Shown here piece after piece: positions 47,301 through 58,400 of a DNA stretch of 64,000 nt. The notes below the pieces were generated by a model that was not told where the DNA came from, did no database searches, and was given only the letters and a program-made list of their open reading frames with translations. The position numbers and the translations under genes were made by a program. This DNA comes from Anaerolineales bacterium (GTDB lineage: Bacteria > Chloroflexota > Anaerolineae > Anaerolineales > UBA6663), in assembly GCA_020850595.1 (NCBI GenBank), contig JADZEK010000138.1:1-64000 (forward strand), read 5' to 3'. Every line of letters begins with the position of its first letter. Position 1 is the stretch's first letter.

Positions 47301-49909
47301 GGCAACTCAGGCCGGCCACGCGCGGTCGAGCCGGCGGTGACTGCTACCTGGCCCGCGCGTTGGGCGATCTGCTCGATGGTCGCCAGCAGCGTGGGGTGCG
47401 GGCTGACCTCGACGAAGACCTGATAGCCGTCGGCCAACAGGGCTTGCACCGTGGCCTGCCAGCGCACCGGCTCGCGCAGGTTGCGCTGCCAGTAGGCGGC
47501 GTCTACCTGCTCGGGCGGGAAGGCGGAAGCGGTGACGGTGGAGTAGTAGGCCACCGTGGCGGGCCGCGCAACAACGCCCGCCGCCGCCTGCCCCAACTCG
47601 TCCACAATGGGATCCGCAATCGGGCAGTGCGTGGCAACGTCGTCCACCACCACGCGGCAGAACACGCCCGCCGCTGTTTGCTGAGCCACGAAGGCGTCCA
47701 CGGCGGCCGGCGGACCAGCCACGATGACCGAGTCGCTACTGCGCTCGACGGCGACGTACAAGGGTTCGCTTACGGCGGCGAACTTTGCCTGAGCCGCCGC
47801 GGCGCTCAGCCCGACCATAGCCATGCGGCCCTGCCCGCGCAGTTGGTGAATGAGGCGGCTGCGGGCGATCATCAGCCCCAGCGCCTCGGGCAGGCTCAGA
47901 CTGCCCGCCACGCACAGCGCGGCCAATTCGCCCAGGCTCTGGCCGACCACGGCGGCGGGCCGCAGCCCCCAGGCTTGCCACTGCCGGGCCAGGCCGACCT
48001 GCATGGCAAACAGCAGCGGGTGAATCACGTTCACGCCATCGAAGGACCGCGCGCCGGGACGGTCTTGCAGGTAGTCCAATAGTGACCAGCCGGCGAGCCG
48101 CGAAATGACGGCGTCGCACTCGGCCATCACAGCGCGGAAGGCCGGGCCGTGCGCATACAATTCGCGGCCCATGCCCGCCCACTCCGGCCCTTGCCCGGTG
48201 AAGACAAACACCACGCGCTGGTCACGCTGCGGCAAAGGTGAACCGGCCGCCAGGCCCTCGATCGCCTCGCCCAAGCTGAAGGCCGCCAACTGCTCGGCCA
48301 GCGCGGCGGGCGAGGCACCCACCACCGCCAGACGGTGCTCGTAGTGGGCGCGGCGGCGGGCGGCGGTGTAGGCCACCTCGGCCGGCGGCCAGCCGGCGTG
48401 CTCGGCCAGCGCGGCGGCAAAACGGCGCGCCTGCCGCCGCAGCGCCGCGGGCGTGCGGGCCGAGAGCGGCAGCAGCACGGCGGGCGGCGCGCTCACCTCG
48501 GCCGGCGCAACCGGCGGCGCTTCTTCCACCACCACGTGCGCGTTCGTGCCGCTGAAGCCAAAGGAGCTCACGCCCGCGAAGCGCGGGCCGCCGGCCGGGG
48601 CAGGCCAAGCGGCCAGCGCCGTGGGCACCTGCAGCGGCCCAAGCTGCGTCCACTCGATGCGCGGCGACGGCTCGCGAAAATGCAGATGCGGCGGGATGGC
48701 GTGGTGCTGCAGCGCCAGGATGGCCTTGACAAGGCCGGCCATGCCCGCCGCCGCCTCGGTGTGGCCCAGATTGCTCTTCACCGAACCGACGTACAGCGGC
48801 GCGGCGGCCTCGCCAAACACGGCGGCGAGCGCGTGCATCTCAATCGGGTCGCCCAGCGGCGTGCCGGTGCCATGCGCCTCGAGATAGCCGATGTGCGCCG
48901 GGTCCACGTTGCCGTCGCGCAGCGCGGCGCGGATGACGGCCTGCTGCGCCGGGCCGTTGGGCACGGTCAGCCCGCTGCTGGGGCCGTCGTGGTTGATGGC
49001 CGTGCCACGAATGACGGCGGCAATGGGATCGCCGTCGCGGATGGCGGCGGAGAGGCGCTTGAGCACGACAACGCCCGCGCCCTCGCCGCGCACGTAGCCG
49101 TTGGCCGAGGCGTCGAAGGCCTTGCAGCGGCCGTCGGGCGAGAGGGCCTGGAGCTTGGAGAAATAGACCGTCGTGTCGGGGATCAGCATCAAGTTCACGC
49201 CGCCCACCAGAGCCAGCGCGCACTCGCGGGCGCGCAGACTCTGCACCGCCTGGTGCAGCGCCACCAGCGACGACGAGCAGGCCGTGTCGAGGGCGAACAC
49301 CGGCCCTTGCGCGCCGAGCAGGTAGGCGAGGCGGCCCGCGGCTACCGAGAAGCTATTGCCGGTGCCGTAATAGGCGTCAATGCGGTGGAGGTCGCCGGCG
49401 GCGAAACCGAGGCGCGCATAATCGGCGGTGCTGATGCCGACGAAGACGCCCGTCGGCGTCCGGTCGAGGCTGGCGGGCACGAGGCCGGCGCGCTCCAACG
49501 CTTCCCAGGCGACCTCCAGCAGCAGGCGCTGCTGAGGGTCCATGTTGGCGACCTCGCGCGGGGCCAGGCCGAAGAAGCGCGCGTCGAAGCGGTCTACCTC
49601 CGGCAGGAACGCCCCCCAGCGTGAGGTCATCTTGCCCGGTGCGCCGGGGTCGGGGTTGTAGTAGTCGGCCAGCGGCCAGCGGTCAGGCGGCACTTCTTCG
49701 ACCGCGTCGCCGCCGCGCCGGAGGAAATCCCAGAAGGCTTCGGGCGTGTCGCCGCCGCCGGGGAAGCGGCAGGCCAGGCCAATGATGGCGATAGGCTCAT
49801 GCAGCGGCGGGCCGGCGCGGCGCGCCCCGGCGGCTTGTAGAGCCAACACTGCCTGCTGTTTGGCCGAGAGCGGCGCGCCGCGCTCAGCCGAGCGATTAGC
49901 GAGTGTCAT
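44366..49909 (-). CDS. modular type I PKS, module 3 (KS-AT-DH-KR*-ACP)
   Basis: 1847 residues. N-terminal segment with [14 protein letters not shown] about 37-465: DTACSSS (Cys211), [16 protein letters not shown] about 565-860: GQSLGE (Ser658, Gln in place of His) and VATHCP (758-763), unlike the other ATs here, so it is a candidate for a rare extender such as methoxymalonyl. DH about 935-1215: DHRVSG with His962, Ala in place of the motif Pro; LLDSCFQ with Asp1129. KR about 1450-1650: [11 protein letters not shown] (1542-1544), FSSVAAVFG, but the catalytic Tyr is His1599 (QSNHAAASA). The KR may be inactive, leaving a beta-keto group and the DH without a substrate. ACP about 1725-1800: [12 protein letters not shown]-terminal [13 protein letters not shown]. 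Confidence 0.92.
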   Translation of the reverse strand: MTLANRSAERGAPLSAKQQAVLALQAAGARRAGPPLHEPIAIIGLACRFPGGGDTPEAFWDFLRRGGDAVEEVPPDRWPLADYYNPDPGAPGKMTSRWGAFLPEVDRFDARFFGLAPREVANMDPQQRLLLEVAWEALERAGLVPASLDRTPTGVFVGISTADYARLGFAAGDLHRIDAYYGTGNSFSVAAGRLAYLLGAQGPVFALDTACSSSLVALHQAVQSLRARECALALVGGVNLMLIPDTTVYFSKLQALSPDGRCKAFDASANGYVRGEGAGVVVLKRLSAAIRDGDPIAAVIRGTAINHDGPSSGLTVPNGPAQQAVIRAALRDGNVDPAHIGYLEAHGTGTPLGDPIEMHALAAVFGEAAAPLYVGSVKSNLGHTEAAAGMAGLVKAILALQHHAIPPHLHFREPSPRIEWTQLGPLQVPTALAAWPAPAGGPRFAGVSSFGFSGTNAHVVVEEAPPVAPAEVSAPPAVLLPLSARTPAALRRQARRFAAALAEHAGWPPAEVAYTAARRRAHYEHRLAVVGASPAALAEQLAAFSLGEAIEGLAAGSPLPQRDQRVVFVFTGQGPEWAGMGRELYAHGPAFRAVMAECDAVISRLAGWSLLDYLQDRPGARSFDGVNVIHPLLFAMQVGLARQWQAWGLRPAAVVGQSLGELAALCVAGSLSLPEALGLMIARSRLIHQLRGQGRMAMVGLSAAAAQAKFAAVSEPLYVAVERSSDSVIVAGPPAAVDAFVAQQTAAGVFCRVVVDDVATHCPIADPIVDELGQAAAGVVARPATVAYYSTVTASAFPPEQVDAAYWQRNLREPVRWQATVQALLADGYQVFVEVSPHPTLLATIEQIAQRAGQVAVTAGSTARGRPELPALLMNVARLYVAGLAPDWAALYPAGRVVPLPTYAWDRERHWFENAPVPQVERPAAAQAGPAALRGSRLASPLETAQFAATFSAARLPYLTDHRVSGVMVVAGAAHLAQLLEVARAVLAERPVTVRNVSFLEPMLMGEAEALSVQTLLAPNGGRYAAQLFSRPAAAPDADPWALHVTALLEAVRAAADTETFTDAPAEAVPLPLDAYHAALDGQPYQLTGSFRRLAALWRAADGALVGRFRPPADADEQAGYRLHPGLLDSCFQAIGAAAYFDVAIAALGPGEVYVPIALGALDWLGGAEPLWCRATVRAADAGETLTGEVQVYDVAGALLARLSGLQVRRVAASRLTGARGLALARWLYEMQWQSQALNLPPLPTRGQWLLLAAGPGLAEAVAAELRTRGGYPILAHVEAADRPPNGAGALTVANTPDGCRRWLAETLVAYPDLRGVLYCADVDHAADSLPAAAEANSLPALYLAQALAALPRPPRLWLITRGAVAVSASAALSGVGQAPLWGLGRVLQTEAAELRAALVDVAGPGDAKALVDELLSGSAANQVALRGGQRFVARLAPLALGARPAPAIQPHAAYAITGGFGGLGLAVARWLVEQGARHLLLIGRRPPAPEAAAALDQLRAAGAEVRAELADVAERAELARALSALDHLPPLAGVVHAAGTLDDALLPNMDSDRFRRVLRAKLAGGWHLHELTRERPLDFFVLFSSVAAVFGSPGQSNHAAASAFLDGLAAHRRGLGLPGVSISWGPWVGLGAAAGKLSAERVMAGGVAPITPDVGLALFAHCLAGTAAQPIAMAVDWPRWFQAFPTTAAAPYLADLAQRHAAAAAGGAPGGAVAAQLAALAAGPERRDFLLAFLTRQIAQVLRLPPSQLDPHTPFGSLGFDSLMAVEVKTNLERQLGLVLPVSLVWNYPTLAELAGYLAGELGVSLDEAAPSAAAPEAAADALAGLSEADLEALLAAQVARANKTL

Positions 49910-49941
49910 CGGTCATGCGTCCCATACCAGTAATGAATGCG

Positions 49942-52900
49942 TCAGTCCTCATCCGCCGCCAGCAGCGCGTCTAGCTCACCGTCACTCAACTGCTGCACTT
50001 CAGCCACTGCGGCCGTCAGGGCCGCGTCAATGGGCGCTTCCGGTGCGACGGGCGCAGCCTCCATCGGCTGGAGCAACCCGTTCAGATAAGCGGCCAGGCG
50101 CTCCAGGCTGGGGTAATCAAACACCGCGGTCGCGGGCAGGCTCACGCCCCACTGGGCCTGCACGCGCTGCTGCAATTCCATCGCCATCAGCGAGTCCAGG
50201 CCCAACTGGAAGAAGCCGCGCTGCGGGTCAAGCCGGTGCCCGGCGGGCTGGCCCAGCACCCGCGCCACCAGCGCTTCAAGCTGGCGCTGCAACTCGGCGG
50301 CGCGCTCGGCGGCGGGCAGCGTCAGCAGCCGGGCGCGCGCGGCCTGGGCAGCGGCGGCGGCCTCGGCAGCGCCCGGCGCAGGAGCGGGCAGCGCCTCGCG
50401 CAGCAGCGAACGGCCGCGCCAGCCGTGCAGCGCCTGCGCAAAACGCGCCCAATCCACCGGAAAGACCAGCGCTTGCGCCACGGGCGCGGCCAGCAAGCGG
50501 CCCAGCAACGTCAGCGCGTGGTCGGGCGCCAGCGGCTCCAGGCCATAGGCGGCCAGGCGCGCTTGGTCGGCGGGGGCAAGACGCGCCGCCATGCCGGCCT
50601 CGGCCCACACGCCCCAGTCCACGCTGAGCGCGGGCAGGCCCTGGGCGTGACGATGCTGGGCCAGCGCGTCGAGGGCGGCGTTGGCGGCGGCGTAGTTGGC
50701 CTGGCCCGCCGCGCCCAACACGCCCGCCGCCGAGCCGAAGAGGACAAAGTAGTCCAGCGGCAGGTGCGTGGTGAGCGTGTGCAGATGCCACGCGGCGCGG
50801 ACTTTGGGCGCCCAGACCGGCTCGAAGCGCGCGGCGGTTTGCTGGAGCAGCACACCGTCGTCGAGCGCGCCCGCCAGGTGGAACACGCCCGCCAACGGAG
50901 GGCCGTCTTTTTCGATGGCGGCCAGCACCCCGGCCAACGCCTCCCGGTCGGCCGCGTCGGCGGCAAAGGCGCGCACACTCACAGCTTCGGGGCCGGCGGC
51001 GGACCGACGGCTCACAACGGCGAGGTGCCGCGCTCCGTGCTCGGCCAGCCAGCGAGCCAGCGCCTGCCCCAACGCCCCGAAGCCGCCGGTGATTAAATAG
51101 GTGCGGTCGGGGCGAAAGGCCGGGGCGGCGGCCTCGGGCAGGGCCAGCGGGCGCAGGCGCGCCGCGAAGCGTCCTGCCCCACGGAGCGCCAGGTGGTCTT
51201 CGTCTCCGGCGGCCAGCGTTGCGCAAAGCGCCGCGGCGGCGGCCTGTGGGGCGAGGTCGGCCGCTATCTGCGCGAAGCCGCCCCACTGCGCGCCGTGCTC
51301 CAGCGCGAAGGTGGAGCTGAGGCCGAACAAGCCTGCGCTCACCGGGTCAGCCTCCTGCCCCACCAGCCACAGGCGCGTGCCGGGCGCGGCAAGGCGGGCA
51401 ACCATCTGGGCGGTGTGCAGAGCGCCGATCAAGCTACCAACTTCAGCTATAGGCGGCGCCGGCCACAAATATAGCACGGCCGGGCAAGCCGCCCCCGGCG
51501 GGTTGATGGCCGTCTGCCACAACTGGGTGAAGTCGTCTGGCCGCGCCAGGTTGACAGTGTACTCGTCCAACGCAGGGCGGCTATACACATCACCCGGACG
51601 CACGCGCACCACCGACCGGCCCGGCCCGGCTAGGCGCGCCGCCAGCGCCGCCGCCATTTCTGAATCTTCCGCCAACAGGAGGTAACGACCGGCGGGCAGA
51701 GGCGGCGGCGCAGCTAGGGCCGGCGCGGCCTGCCAAGCGAGGTGATAAACGTCATGGCGCGCCCCGGCGGTGCGGACGGCCAGGCGGCGGACGGCCGCGG
51801 CGGCGGCGCGTTTGAGGCGCAGGCCCTCTAGTTGAGCCAGCACCGCGCCATCGTCGCCCAGGAGCGCCACGCTCGCCGTGTAGGTTTCCGGCGCGGCCCC
51901 GTTCGGCGCCGCGGGCGCGGTCAGCCGAGCGCGTGACCAGAGGGCGGAGCCGGGGCGCTGGTAGAGCACGAGCCGGTCGAGGGCGAGCGGCACATGGGGC
52001 GCCTCCGACTCCGGGCTGACCCGCGCCAGCAGCGGGGCCGCGACGACCTGCAACGCGCTCTCAAACAGCGGCGGCGGCAACTGGCATTGGTCGGCGGGCG
52101 GCCAGAGCGTGGCCTCCACGCGGCCCAGCGCTTCGTCCGCGCCCACGCGCAGCGCCGTCAGGTGTTGGTAGCGGGCGCCATGCACCAGGCCGCGCGCACG
52201 GAAACCGGCGTATAGATCGGCGGGCGCGACCTCGCGCGGCAGCGCGGCGCGCAGGGCGGCCAGGTCCACCGGCGGCGCGGGGGCGTCGGTCACGTTCCAG
52301 CGCACACGGCCACGCGCGTGCTCCGTCCAGGTCACTGCGCCGGCGGCGACCACGCCGGTGTAGATCAGGAAGCGCGCGGCGTCTGCACCTTCGGGCTGGA
52401 GGACGATCTGGAGCACCCGCTCGACGCCCGGCTCAATGACGAGCGGCGATTGGATCAGCGCGCCTTCTAGCGCCAGCGGCAAAGGGTGGCCGGCGCGCAC
52501 GGCGGCGCTGAGCGCCAGGTCGAGCAGTACCACGGCCGGAGCCACAGCCAGGCCATGCAGTTGGTGTTCCAGCAGCAGCGGCACGGCCTGCGGGTCAAGG
52601 CGCGCCTCAAAGACCACGTCGGCGTTCAGTGGCGAGTGCCGCCGCCGGCCGAGGAACGGGTGCTGGCCGGGTTCTGCTGCGTCCGCCAGTGGGCGCGGAG
52701 CGGCGGGCGCGACGCCAAACGCTGTGTGCTGCCAGGGATAGGGCGGCAGCGCTACCGGGTGCTGGCGGACGGGGTACAGGCGCGCCCAATCCACCGGCAC
52801 GCCCGCGCGGTAGAGCGCGGCGAGCGCCTGCCGCAGCGTGAGCGCGGGGTCTTGCCCCTGCCGTAGCGCCGCCGTCAGGGTCGCCACCGCGCCGCGCGCC

Positions 52901-55434
52901 GCCACGCTTTGCTGCATGGGGCGCTGGAGCAGCGGGTGCGGCCCCAGTTCCAGGAAAGCGTCACACCCGTCGGCCAGCAGCGTTGCCAGGGCCGCGCCGA
53001 AGCGCACCGACGCGGCCACGTTGCGGCCCCAATAGGCTGCGTTCAGGTCGGCGCCGGACGCGAACTCACCGGTGACAGTGGAGACAAACGGCACGGCCGC
53101 GGCTTGCGGCGTCACATGGGCGGCCAGCCGCACTAGCTCATCCGCGACCGGCTGCATGGCGGGGCTATGGAAGGCATAGTCCACCGGCAAGTAGCGGAAG
53201 AAGCGCCCGGCGGCCAGCCACTCGGCTTCCACTTCCGCCAGGGCCGCCGCTTCGCCCGAGAAGATCACCGATGTTGGGCTGTTGAAGGCGCCCACGCACA
53301 CTCGCCCCGCGGAGCGCCGCGCCACGGCCTCGGCCTCGGCGGGCGCGGCCTGGGCCGAGGCCGCGCGGCCTTGCCCATGCTGAGTGTGCATAAGCCGGCC
53401 ACGCTGCGCCACGAGCCAGGCCGCATCGGCCAGGGTGAGCGCGCCGGACACGTGCGCGGCGGCGATTTCGCCCACGCTGTGCCCGGCCACCGCCTCCGGC
53501 GCAAGGCCCCAGGCGCGCCACTGCGCCGCCAGCGCCACCTGCACGGCGAAGGTGACCGGCTGGGCCACGCCGGTGTCGCGCCAGTCGCGGCCGGGCAAAC
53601 GGCCCAACACATAGTCCGTGACCGACCAGCCCAGGTGCGCGGCCAGCGCCTGATCGCAGGCCGCCAGCGCGGCGCGAAAGGCCGGCGCCCGGTCGAGGAA
53701 CGCAGCGGGCAGGCGGCAATCTTCGGCGCCTTGCCCGGTGAACACCCAGGCCGGCCGCCCCTCGCCCACGGGCGGCACGGCCTCGGCGGCCCGCGCGAAC
53801 TCGGCCAACTGGTCCGCCAGGTCGGGCGCGCTCGCGCCGACCGCGGCGAAACGATAGGCGTGATGGGTGCGGCGCAGCGCGGCAGTCTCGACGACGGCTT
53901 GGAGCGGCGGCGCGGCGCGCAAATACTCGGCATAGCGCTCGGCGAGTTGGTAAAGCGCGGCAGGCTGATGGGCCGACAGCGGCAGCACATAGACCGGCGC
54001 GGCGGCCGCCTCGGCGGAGGCGGCTGCGGTGGGCGAGGGCAGCGCCGGCGCGTCCTCGAGGATGAGGTGGGCATTCGTGCCGCCGAAGCCGAACGAGCTG
54101 ATGGCGGCGGCGCGGCGCGGGCCGACATCCGCCCATGGCTGAGGTGTGGTAGGCAGCGCGAACGATGTGCCCGCCAGAGTGATGTTGGGGTTCAGGGTTT
54201 GGAAGTGCAGATTGGGCGGGATCACGCCGTGGCGCAGGGCCAGCACCAGTTTGATCAGCCCGGCCATGCCCGCCGCCGCCTCCAGGTGGCCCACGTTGCT
54301 CTTCACCGCGCCCAGGTAGACCGGCCCCGGCGACGCGCCGTAGACGGCCGTGAGCGCCTCGACCTCAATCGGGTCGCCGAGCGAGGTGCCGGTGCCGTGC
54401 GCCTCGACATAGCTGATGTGCGCGGGCGCGAGGCCGGCGTTGCGCAGCGCGGCGCGCATGACGGCCTGCTGGGCGCGGCCGTTCGGCGCGGTCAGACCGG
54501 TGGTGCGGCCGTCCTGATTGACGGCCGAGCCGCGGATAACGGCCAGCACCGCGTCGTTAGCGGCCAGCGCGTCGGCCAGGCGCTTGAGGACGACCACGCC
54601 GCAGCCTTCGCCGCGCGCGTAGCCGTTGGCCCGCGCATCGAAGGTCTTGCAGCGGCCGTCGGGCGCGAGCATCTGCGCCTTGGAGAGCGCGATGAGCGGC
54701 TCGGGCGTGAGGATGACGTTAACGCCGCCCGCCACGGCCAGGTCGCATTCGGCCAGGCGCAGGCTCTGGCAGGCCAGGTGCACCGCTACCAGCGACGACG
54801 AGCAAGCCGTGTCCACGGCCACGCTCGGGCCTTGCAGGTTGAGCAAGTACGACAGGCGGTTGGCGACGATGCTGTGCGCCGTGCCCGACCCGTCATAGGG
54901 GCCGATGGCCTGACGGTCGCCCAGGCGCAGGTGCTGAAAGTCGTTGGTCGAGACGCCGACGAAGACGCCCGTGGCGCTGCCCGCCAACTGCGTCTGCGTC
55001 TGCCCGGCGGACTCGAGCGCGTCCCAGGCGACCTCGAGAAACAGGCGCTGCTGCGGGTCCATGCGCTCGACCTCGCGCGGGGCCAGCCCGAAGAAGTCGG
55101 CATCGAAGCCGCTTACGTCGTCAAGGAAGCCGCCCCACTGCACGGTCAGCTTGCCGGGCGCGGCCGGATCGGGGTCATGGAGCGCGGCGGCGTCCCAACG
55201 CGCGGCCGGCACGCGGCTGATTGCGTCCACGCCGTCGTGCAGGAGCCGCCAAAACGCTTCGGGCGTGTTCGCGCCGCCGGGGAAGCGGCAGCCCAGCCCA
55301 ATGACGGCGATGGGGTCGCCGGCCAGCGTCTGCGGCGCGTCGGACGCGGCGCGCAGGCGGCGGGCCAGCAGGGCGCGCTTCTCGGCGGAGAGGCCGCGGT
55401 TGTCGGCCACGGGGGGCAAGGCGGCGGCGCTCAT
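49942..55434 (-). CDS. modular type I PKS, module 2 (KS-AT-DH-KR-ACP)
   Basis: 1830 residues. N-terminal helix LSAEKRALLARRL. KS about 38-460: DTACSSS (Cys211), VEAHGTGT, KSNVGH. AT about 560-860: GQGAED, GHSVGE (Ser653), YAFHSP (753-758), nearer to malonyl type. DH about 922-1205: HQLHGLAVAP is complete (His957), but the second catalytic segment reads LFESALQ, with Glu1125 where Asp is usual. KR about 1440-1640: TGGFGALG, LDD (1524-1526), FGSAAGVLG, QANYAAANA (Tyr1581), apparently active. ACP about 1710-1790: LGLDSLMAMEL (Ser1748). C-terminal QLSDGELDALLAADED. Its ATG overlaps the stop of the first PKS gene (ATGA), so the two are translationally coupled. Product step: beta-hydroxy, or alkene if the DH tolerates Glu. 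Confidence 0.93.
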   Translation of the reverse strand: MSAAALPPVADNRGLSAEKRALLARRLRAASDAPQTLAGDPIAVIGLGCRFPGGANTPEAFWRLLHDGVDAISRVPAARWDAAALHDPDPAAPGKLTVQWGGFLDDVSGFDADFFGLAPREVERMDPQQRLFLEVAWDALESAGQTQTQLAGSATGVFVGVSTNDFQHLRLGDRQAIGPYDGSGTAHSIVANRLSYLLNLQGPSVAVDTACSSSLVAVHLACQSLRLAECDLAVAGGVNVILTPEPLIALSKAQMLAPDGRCKTFDARANGYARGEGCGVVVLKRLADALAANDAVLAVIRGSAVNQDGRTTGLTAPNGRAQQAVMRAALRNAGLAPAHISYVEAHGTGTSLGDPIEVEALTAVYGASPGPVYLGAVKSNVGHLEAAAGMAGLIKLVLALRHGVIPPNLHFQTLNPNITLAGTSFALPTTPQPWADVGPRRAAAISSFGFGGTNAHLILEDAPALPSPTAAASAEAAAAPVYVLPLSAHQPAALYQLAERYAEYLRAAPPLQAVVETAALRRTHHAYRFAAVGASAPDLADQLAEFARAAEAVPPVGEGRPAWVFTGQGAEDCRLPAAFLDRAPAFRAALAACDQALAAHLGWSVTDYVLGRLPGRDWRDTGVAQPVTFAVQVALAAQWRAWGLAPEAVAGHSVGEIAAAHVSGALTLADAAWLVAQRGRLMHTQHGQGRAASAQAAPAEAEAVARRSAGRVCVGAFNSPTSVIFSGEAAALAEVEAEWLAAGRFFRYLPVDYAFHSPAMQPVADELVRLAAHVTPQAAAVPFVSTVTGEFASGADLNAAYWGRNVAASVRFGAALATLLADGCDAFLELGPHPLLQRPMQQSVAARGAVATLTAALRQGQDPALTLRQALAALYRAGVPVDWARLYPVRQHPVALPPYPWQHTAFGVAPAAPRPLADAAEPGQHPFLGRRRHSPLNADVVFEARLDPQAVPLLLEHQLHGLAVAPAVVLLDLALSAAVRAGHPLPLALEGALIQSPLVIEPGVERVLQIVLQPEGADAARFLIYTGVVAAGAVTWTEHARGRVRWNVTDAPAPPVDLAALRAALPREVAPADLYAGFRARGLVHGARYQHLTALRVGADEALGRVEATLWPPADQCQLPPPLFESALQVVAAPLLARVSPESEAPHVPLALDRLVLYQRPGSALWSRARLTAPAAPNGAAPETYTASVALLGDDGAVLAQLEGLRLKRAAAAAVRRLAVRTAGARHDVYHLAWQAAPALAAPPPLPAGRYLLLAEDSEMAAALAARLAGPGRSVVRVRPGDVYSRPALDEYTVNLARPDDFTQLWQTAINPPGAACPAVLYLWPAPPIAEVGSLIGALHTAQMVARLAAPGTRLWLVGQEADPVSAGLFGLSSTFALEHGAQWGGFAQIAADLAPQAAAAALCATLAAGDEDHLALRGAGRFAARLRPLALPEAAAPAFRPDRTYLITGGFGALGQALARWLAEHGARHLAVVSRRSAAGPEAVSVRAFAADAADREALAGVLAAIEKDGPPLAGVFHLAGALDDGVLLQQTAARFEPVWAPKVRAAWHLHTLTTHLPLDYFVLFGSAAGVLGAAGQANYAAANAALDALAQHRHAQGLPALSVDWGVWAEAGMAARLAPADQARLAAYGLEPLAPDHALTLLGRLLAAPVAQALVFPVDWARFAQALHGWRGRSLLREALPAPAPGAAEAAAAAQAARARLLTLPAAERAAELQRQLEALVARVLGQPAGHRLDPQRGFFQLGLDSLMAMELQQRVQAQWGVSLPATAVFDYPSLERLAAYLNGLLQPMEAAPVAPEAPIDAALTAAVAEVQQLSDGELDALLAADED

Positions 55435-58400
55435 GCGTCACCGCCCATCAATTCGCGCAGCACCTCGTCGTCGGAAAGCTGCGTCACTTCGGCCAGCAGG
55501 GCCGCCTCGGCCTCCGGCGCGGCGCTGCCCAGCACAGCCGGCGCGGACTCCGGCGTAGGCGGCTCCGGCTCCGGGTCGAGCACCACCGACGCCAGGTGGC
55601 CCGCGAGGGCGGACACCGTGGGGTAGTTCCAGATCAGCGTGGCAGAGAGCCGCACAGCCAGCCCTAACTCCAGCCGGTTACGCAGTTCCAGCGCTAGCAG
55701 CGAGTCGAAGCCCAGGCTATCGAGCGCGGTGGCCGGGCCAATGCGGCCGGCGGGGATGCGCAGCACCTCGGCGATCTCGCGGCGCAAGTGGGCTTCCAGC
55801 AGGGCGCGCTGCTCCTTGGCCGAGCCGGCCGCCAGCAGCGCCGCGCGCACCTGCCCGCCGCTGGGCGGGGGCGTATGGTCGGCCGCCAGCGCGGCCAGCA
55901 GCGGCAGCCCCGCCGCTTGGGGGAATGACTGCCGCCATTGGCGCACGTCAAAGGGCAGCACCGCCAGCACCGGGTCAGTCTCGGCCAAGGCCCAGTGCAG
56001 GGCGCGCAGACCGGCGTCGGGCTGAATGGCCGCGAAGCCGCGGTTGCTCAACCGGCCCGCGCGGTCGGGCCGCGCTGCCAGGCCGATCTCGGCCCACGGC
56101 CCCCACTGCACGCTCAGCGCGGGCAAGCCCTGCGCTTGCCGCCAGGCGGCCAACTCATCCATGAAGGCGTTGGCGGCGGCGTAGTTGCCCTGCCCCGGCG
56201 CGCCGATCAGCGCCGCCGCGGAGGAGAACAGCACAAAGGCTTCCAGCGGCTGGCCGAGCGACAGCTGATGCAGGTTCCAACTGCCCGCGACTTTGGGCGC
56301 GAACACGCCCGCAAAACGAGCGGCTGTCTGCTGCAGCAGCACGCCGTCATCTAGCACACCGGCGGCATGGAAGATGCCCCGCAGCGGCGGCAGGGCGCCC
56401 GTCGGCTGGAAGCGCGCCAACAGCGTCTGCAGATCGCTCAGCGAGGCCACGTCGGCTTGAGCAATGTGGACGGCCGCGCCCGCCGCCTCCAGCGCGGCCA
56501 CGTCGGCCTGCGCTTCGGGCGACGGCGCGCCGCGGCCCACGAGCAGCAGGTGGCGCGCGCCCTGCTCCACCAGATAGGCCGCCAGGCGCCGGCCAATGGC
56601 CCCAAGGCCGCCCGTGATGAGGTAGGTCCCATCCGGTCGAACCTGGAGCGGCCGGCCGGGGGCGCGAAGCCGCGCCGTGCTCGGCGCGCGCGGCGTGAGC
56701 ACGACCTTGCCGTGATGCTGCGCCTGCGCCATGCGCCGGAAGGCCGCGCCCGCGTCGGCCAGCGCGTACGCCTCGCGCGGCAGGGGCTGGAACACACCCT
56801 GCTCGACCAGCGCCAACACCTCGGCCAGCAGCCCGCCGACGAACGCGGGCGTCTCCGCCGCAAGGCTCGCCAGGTCTACCACCGCCAGCGCCAGGTTGCG
56901 GCGCAGGGCATACAGGCCCACGCTGCGCAGCGCGTAGATGTCACGCTTGCCCAACTCCACGAAGCGGCCGCGCGGGCGCAGCAGCGCCAGCCCGGCGGGG
57001 ATGGCCTCGCCCGCGAGGGAGTTGAGCACTACGTCTATACCTTCGTCCGCGGTCGCGGCCCTGATCTCCTCGGCAAAGGCCAGCGTGCGCGAGCCGAAAA
57101 CGTGCCGTATGCCCAGCGCGCGCAATTGCTCCCGGCGCGCCGCGCTGCCGGCCGTGGCATAGACCTCCGCGCCGAGCCACTGCGCCACCTGCACGGCGGC
57201 CAACCCAGTGCCGCTGGCGGCCGAATGAATCAGCACGCGCTCGCCGCGCTGCAAGCAGGCGACGTGGTGCAAAGCGTAGTGGGCGGTGAGGAACGCAATC
57301 GGCAGCGTCGCCGCGGCCGCCCAATCGAGCGCGGCGGGTTTGCGCGCCGCCAACTGCGCGCGCGTGACGGCGAACGTGGCGAACGCGGCGGGAGCCAACG
57401 CCACGACCGCATCGCCCACCTGGAGGTTGGTCACGCCCGCGCCCACGGCGGCGACGCGGCCCGCGCATTCCAGCCCGAGGGCGGGCATGGCGCCGGGCGC
57501 GTCGGGGCGCGTGCCGAGGGCCGCCAGCAGGTCGAGGAAGTTCAGGCCCGCGGCCTCGACCTGAATGACGACCTCGCCCGCGGCGGGCGTGGGCCGTTCG
57601 GCGGGTTCGAGCGCCAGGCTGTCGAGCAGGCCGGGACGGCGGGCGCGCAGGCGCATCGGCTGGCCGGGGGTAAGCGGCGGCGCGGGCGGCCCAGCCAGCG
57701 CGGCGGTAGGCGTGAAGGGCAGCAGGCGCGCCACGGCGCGGCGGCCACCGGTGAGCGCAACTTGCATCTCGGGCGTATCGGCCAGGCACTCGGCCACAAG
57801 GGCCGCGGCGGCCTCCAGGTCCGGCGCGGGGTCAAGGCGCAGCGTGGTGGGGCGCAGGTCGGGGTGCTCGTGCAGCAGCGTGCCGGCCAGCCCAGCCAGC
57901 GGCGCGCCGGCGAGGCCGCCAGTCAGTAAGTAGAGGCGCGGCGCGGTGCGCACCCCAGCCGCGGCCAGTACCTGCGCCAGGTGCAGTGCGCCCACCGTCG
58001 CTTGCTCGGCCGCGGCTGCTACGTCCGCCGCCTCGGGTGACTGTCGCCAGCCGTAGACCACACCGGCGATTGTTTGCCCGCCCGCTTCCAACGCCGCGAA
58101 CAGTTGCCGAAAGTGCGCGGGCGCGGCGGGTGATAATTCGTAATGCGCGGCGGCGCGCTGGGCGAAGGCCGCGCCGGGGGAGACGACCACGCAGGCGCGG
58201 CCGGCCTGCCTGAAGCGCTCCGCCAGCGCGGCCGACCAGGTCTCGGGCTGGATGAACAGCAGCCACGTCCCGGCGCGGGCCGGGGTCGCCGGTTCCGGGA
58301 GGGGCGTGTCTTCCCACACTACCCGGTAAAACCAGCGGCTGAGGGCCTGCGCCTCGGGCGTGAGCGCCGCCGCGCCGACAGCCCGCAGATGCAGCCCGGT

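Noticed and set aside
53167..55626. 819-codon plus-strand frame opposite PKS module 2
   Set aside because: Antisense shadow created by GC-rich codon bias; similar frames lie opposite every PKS gene.
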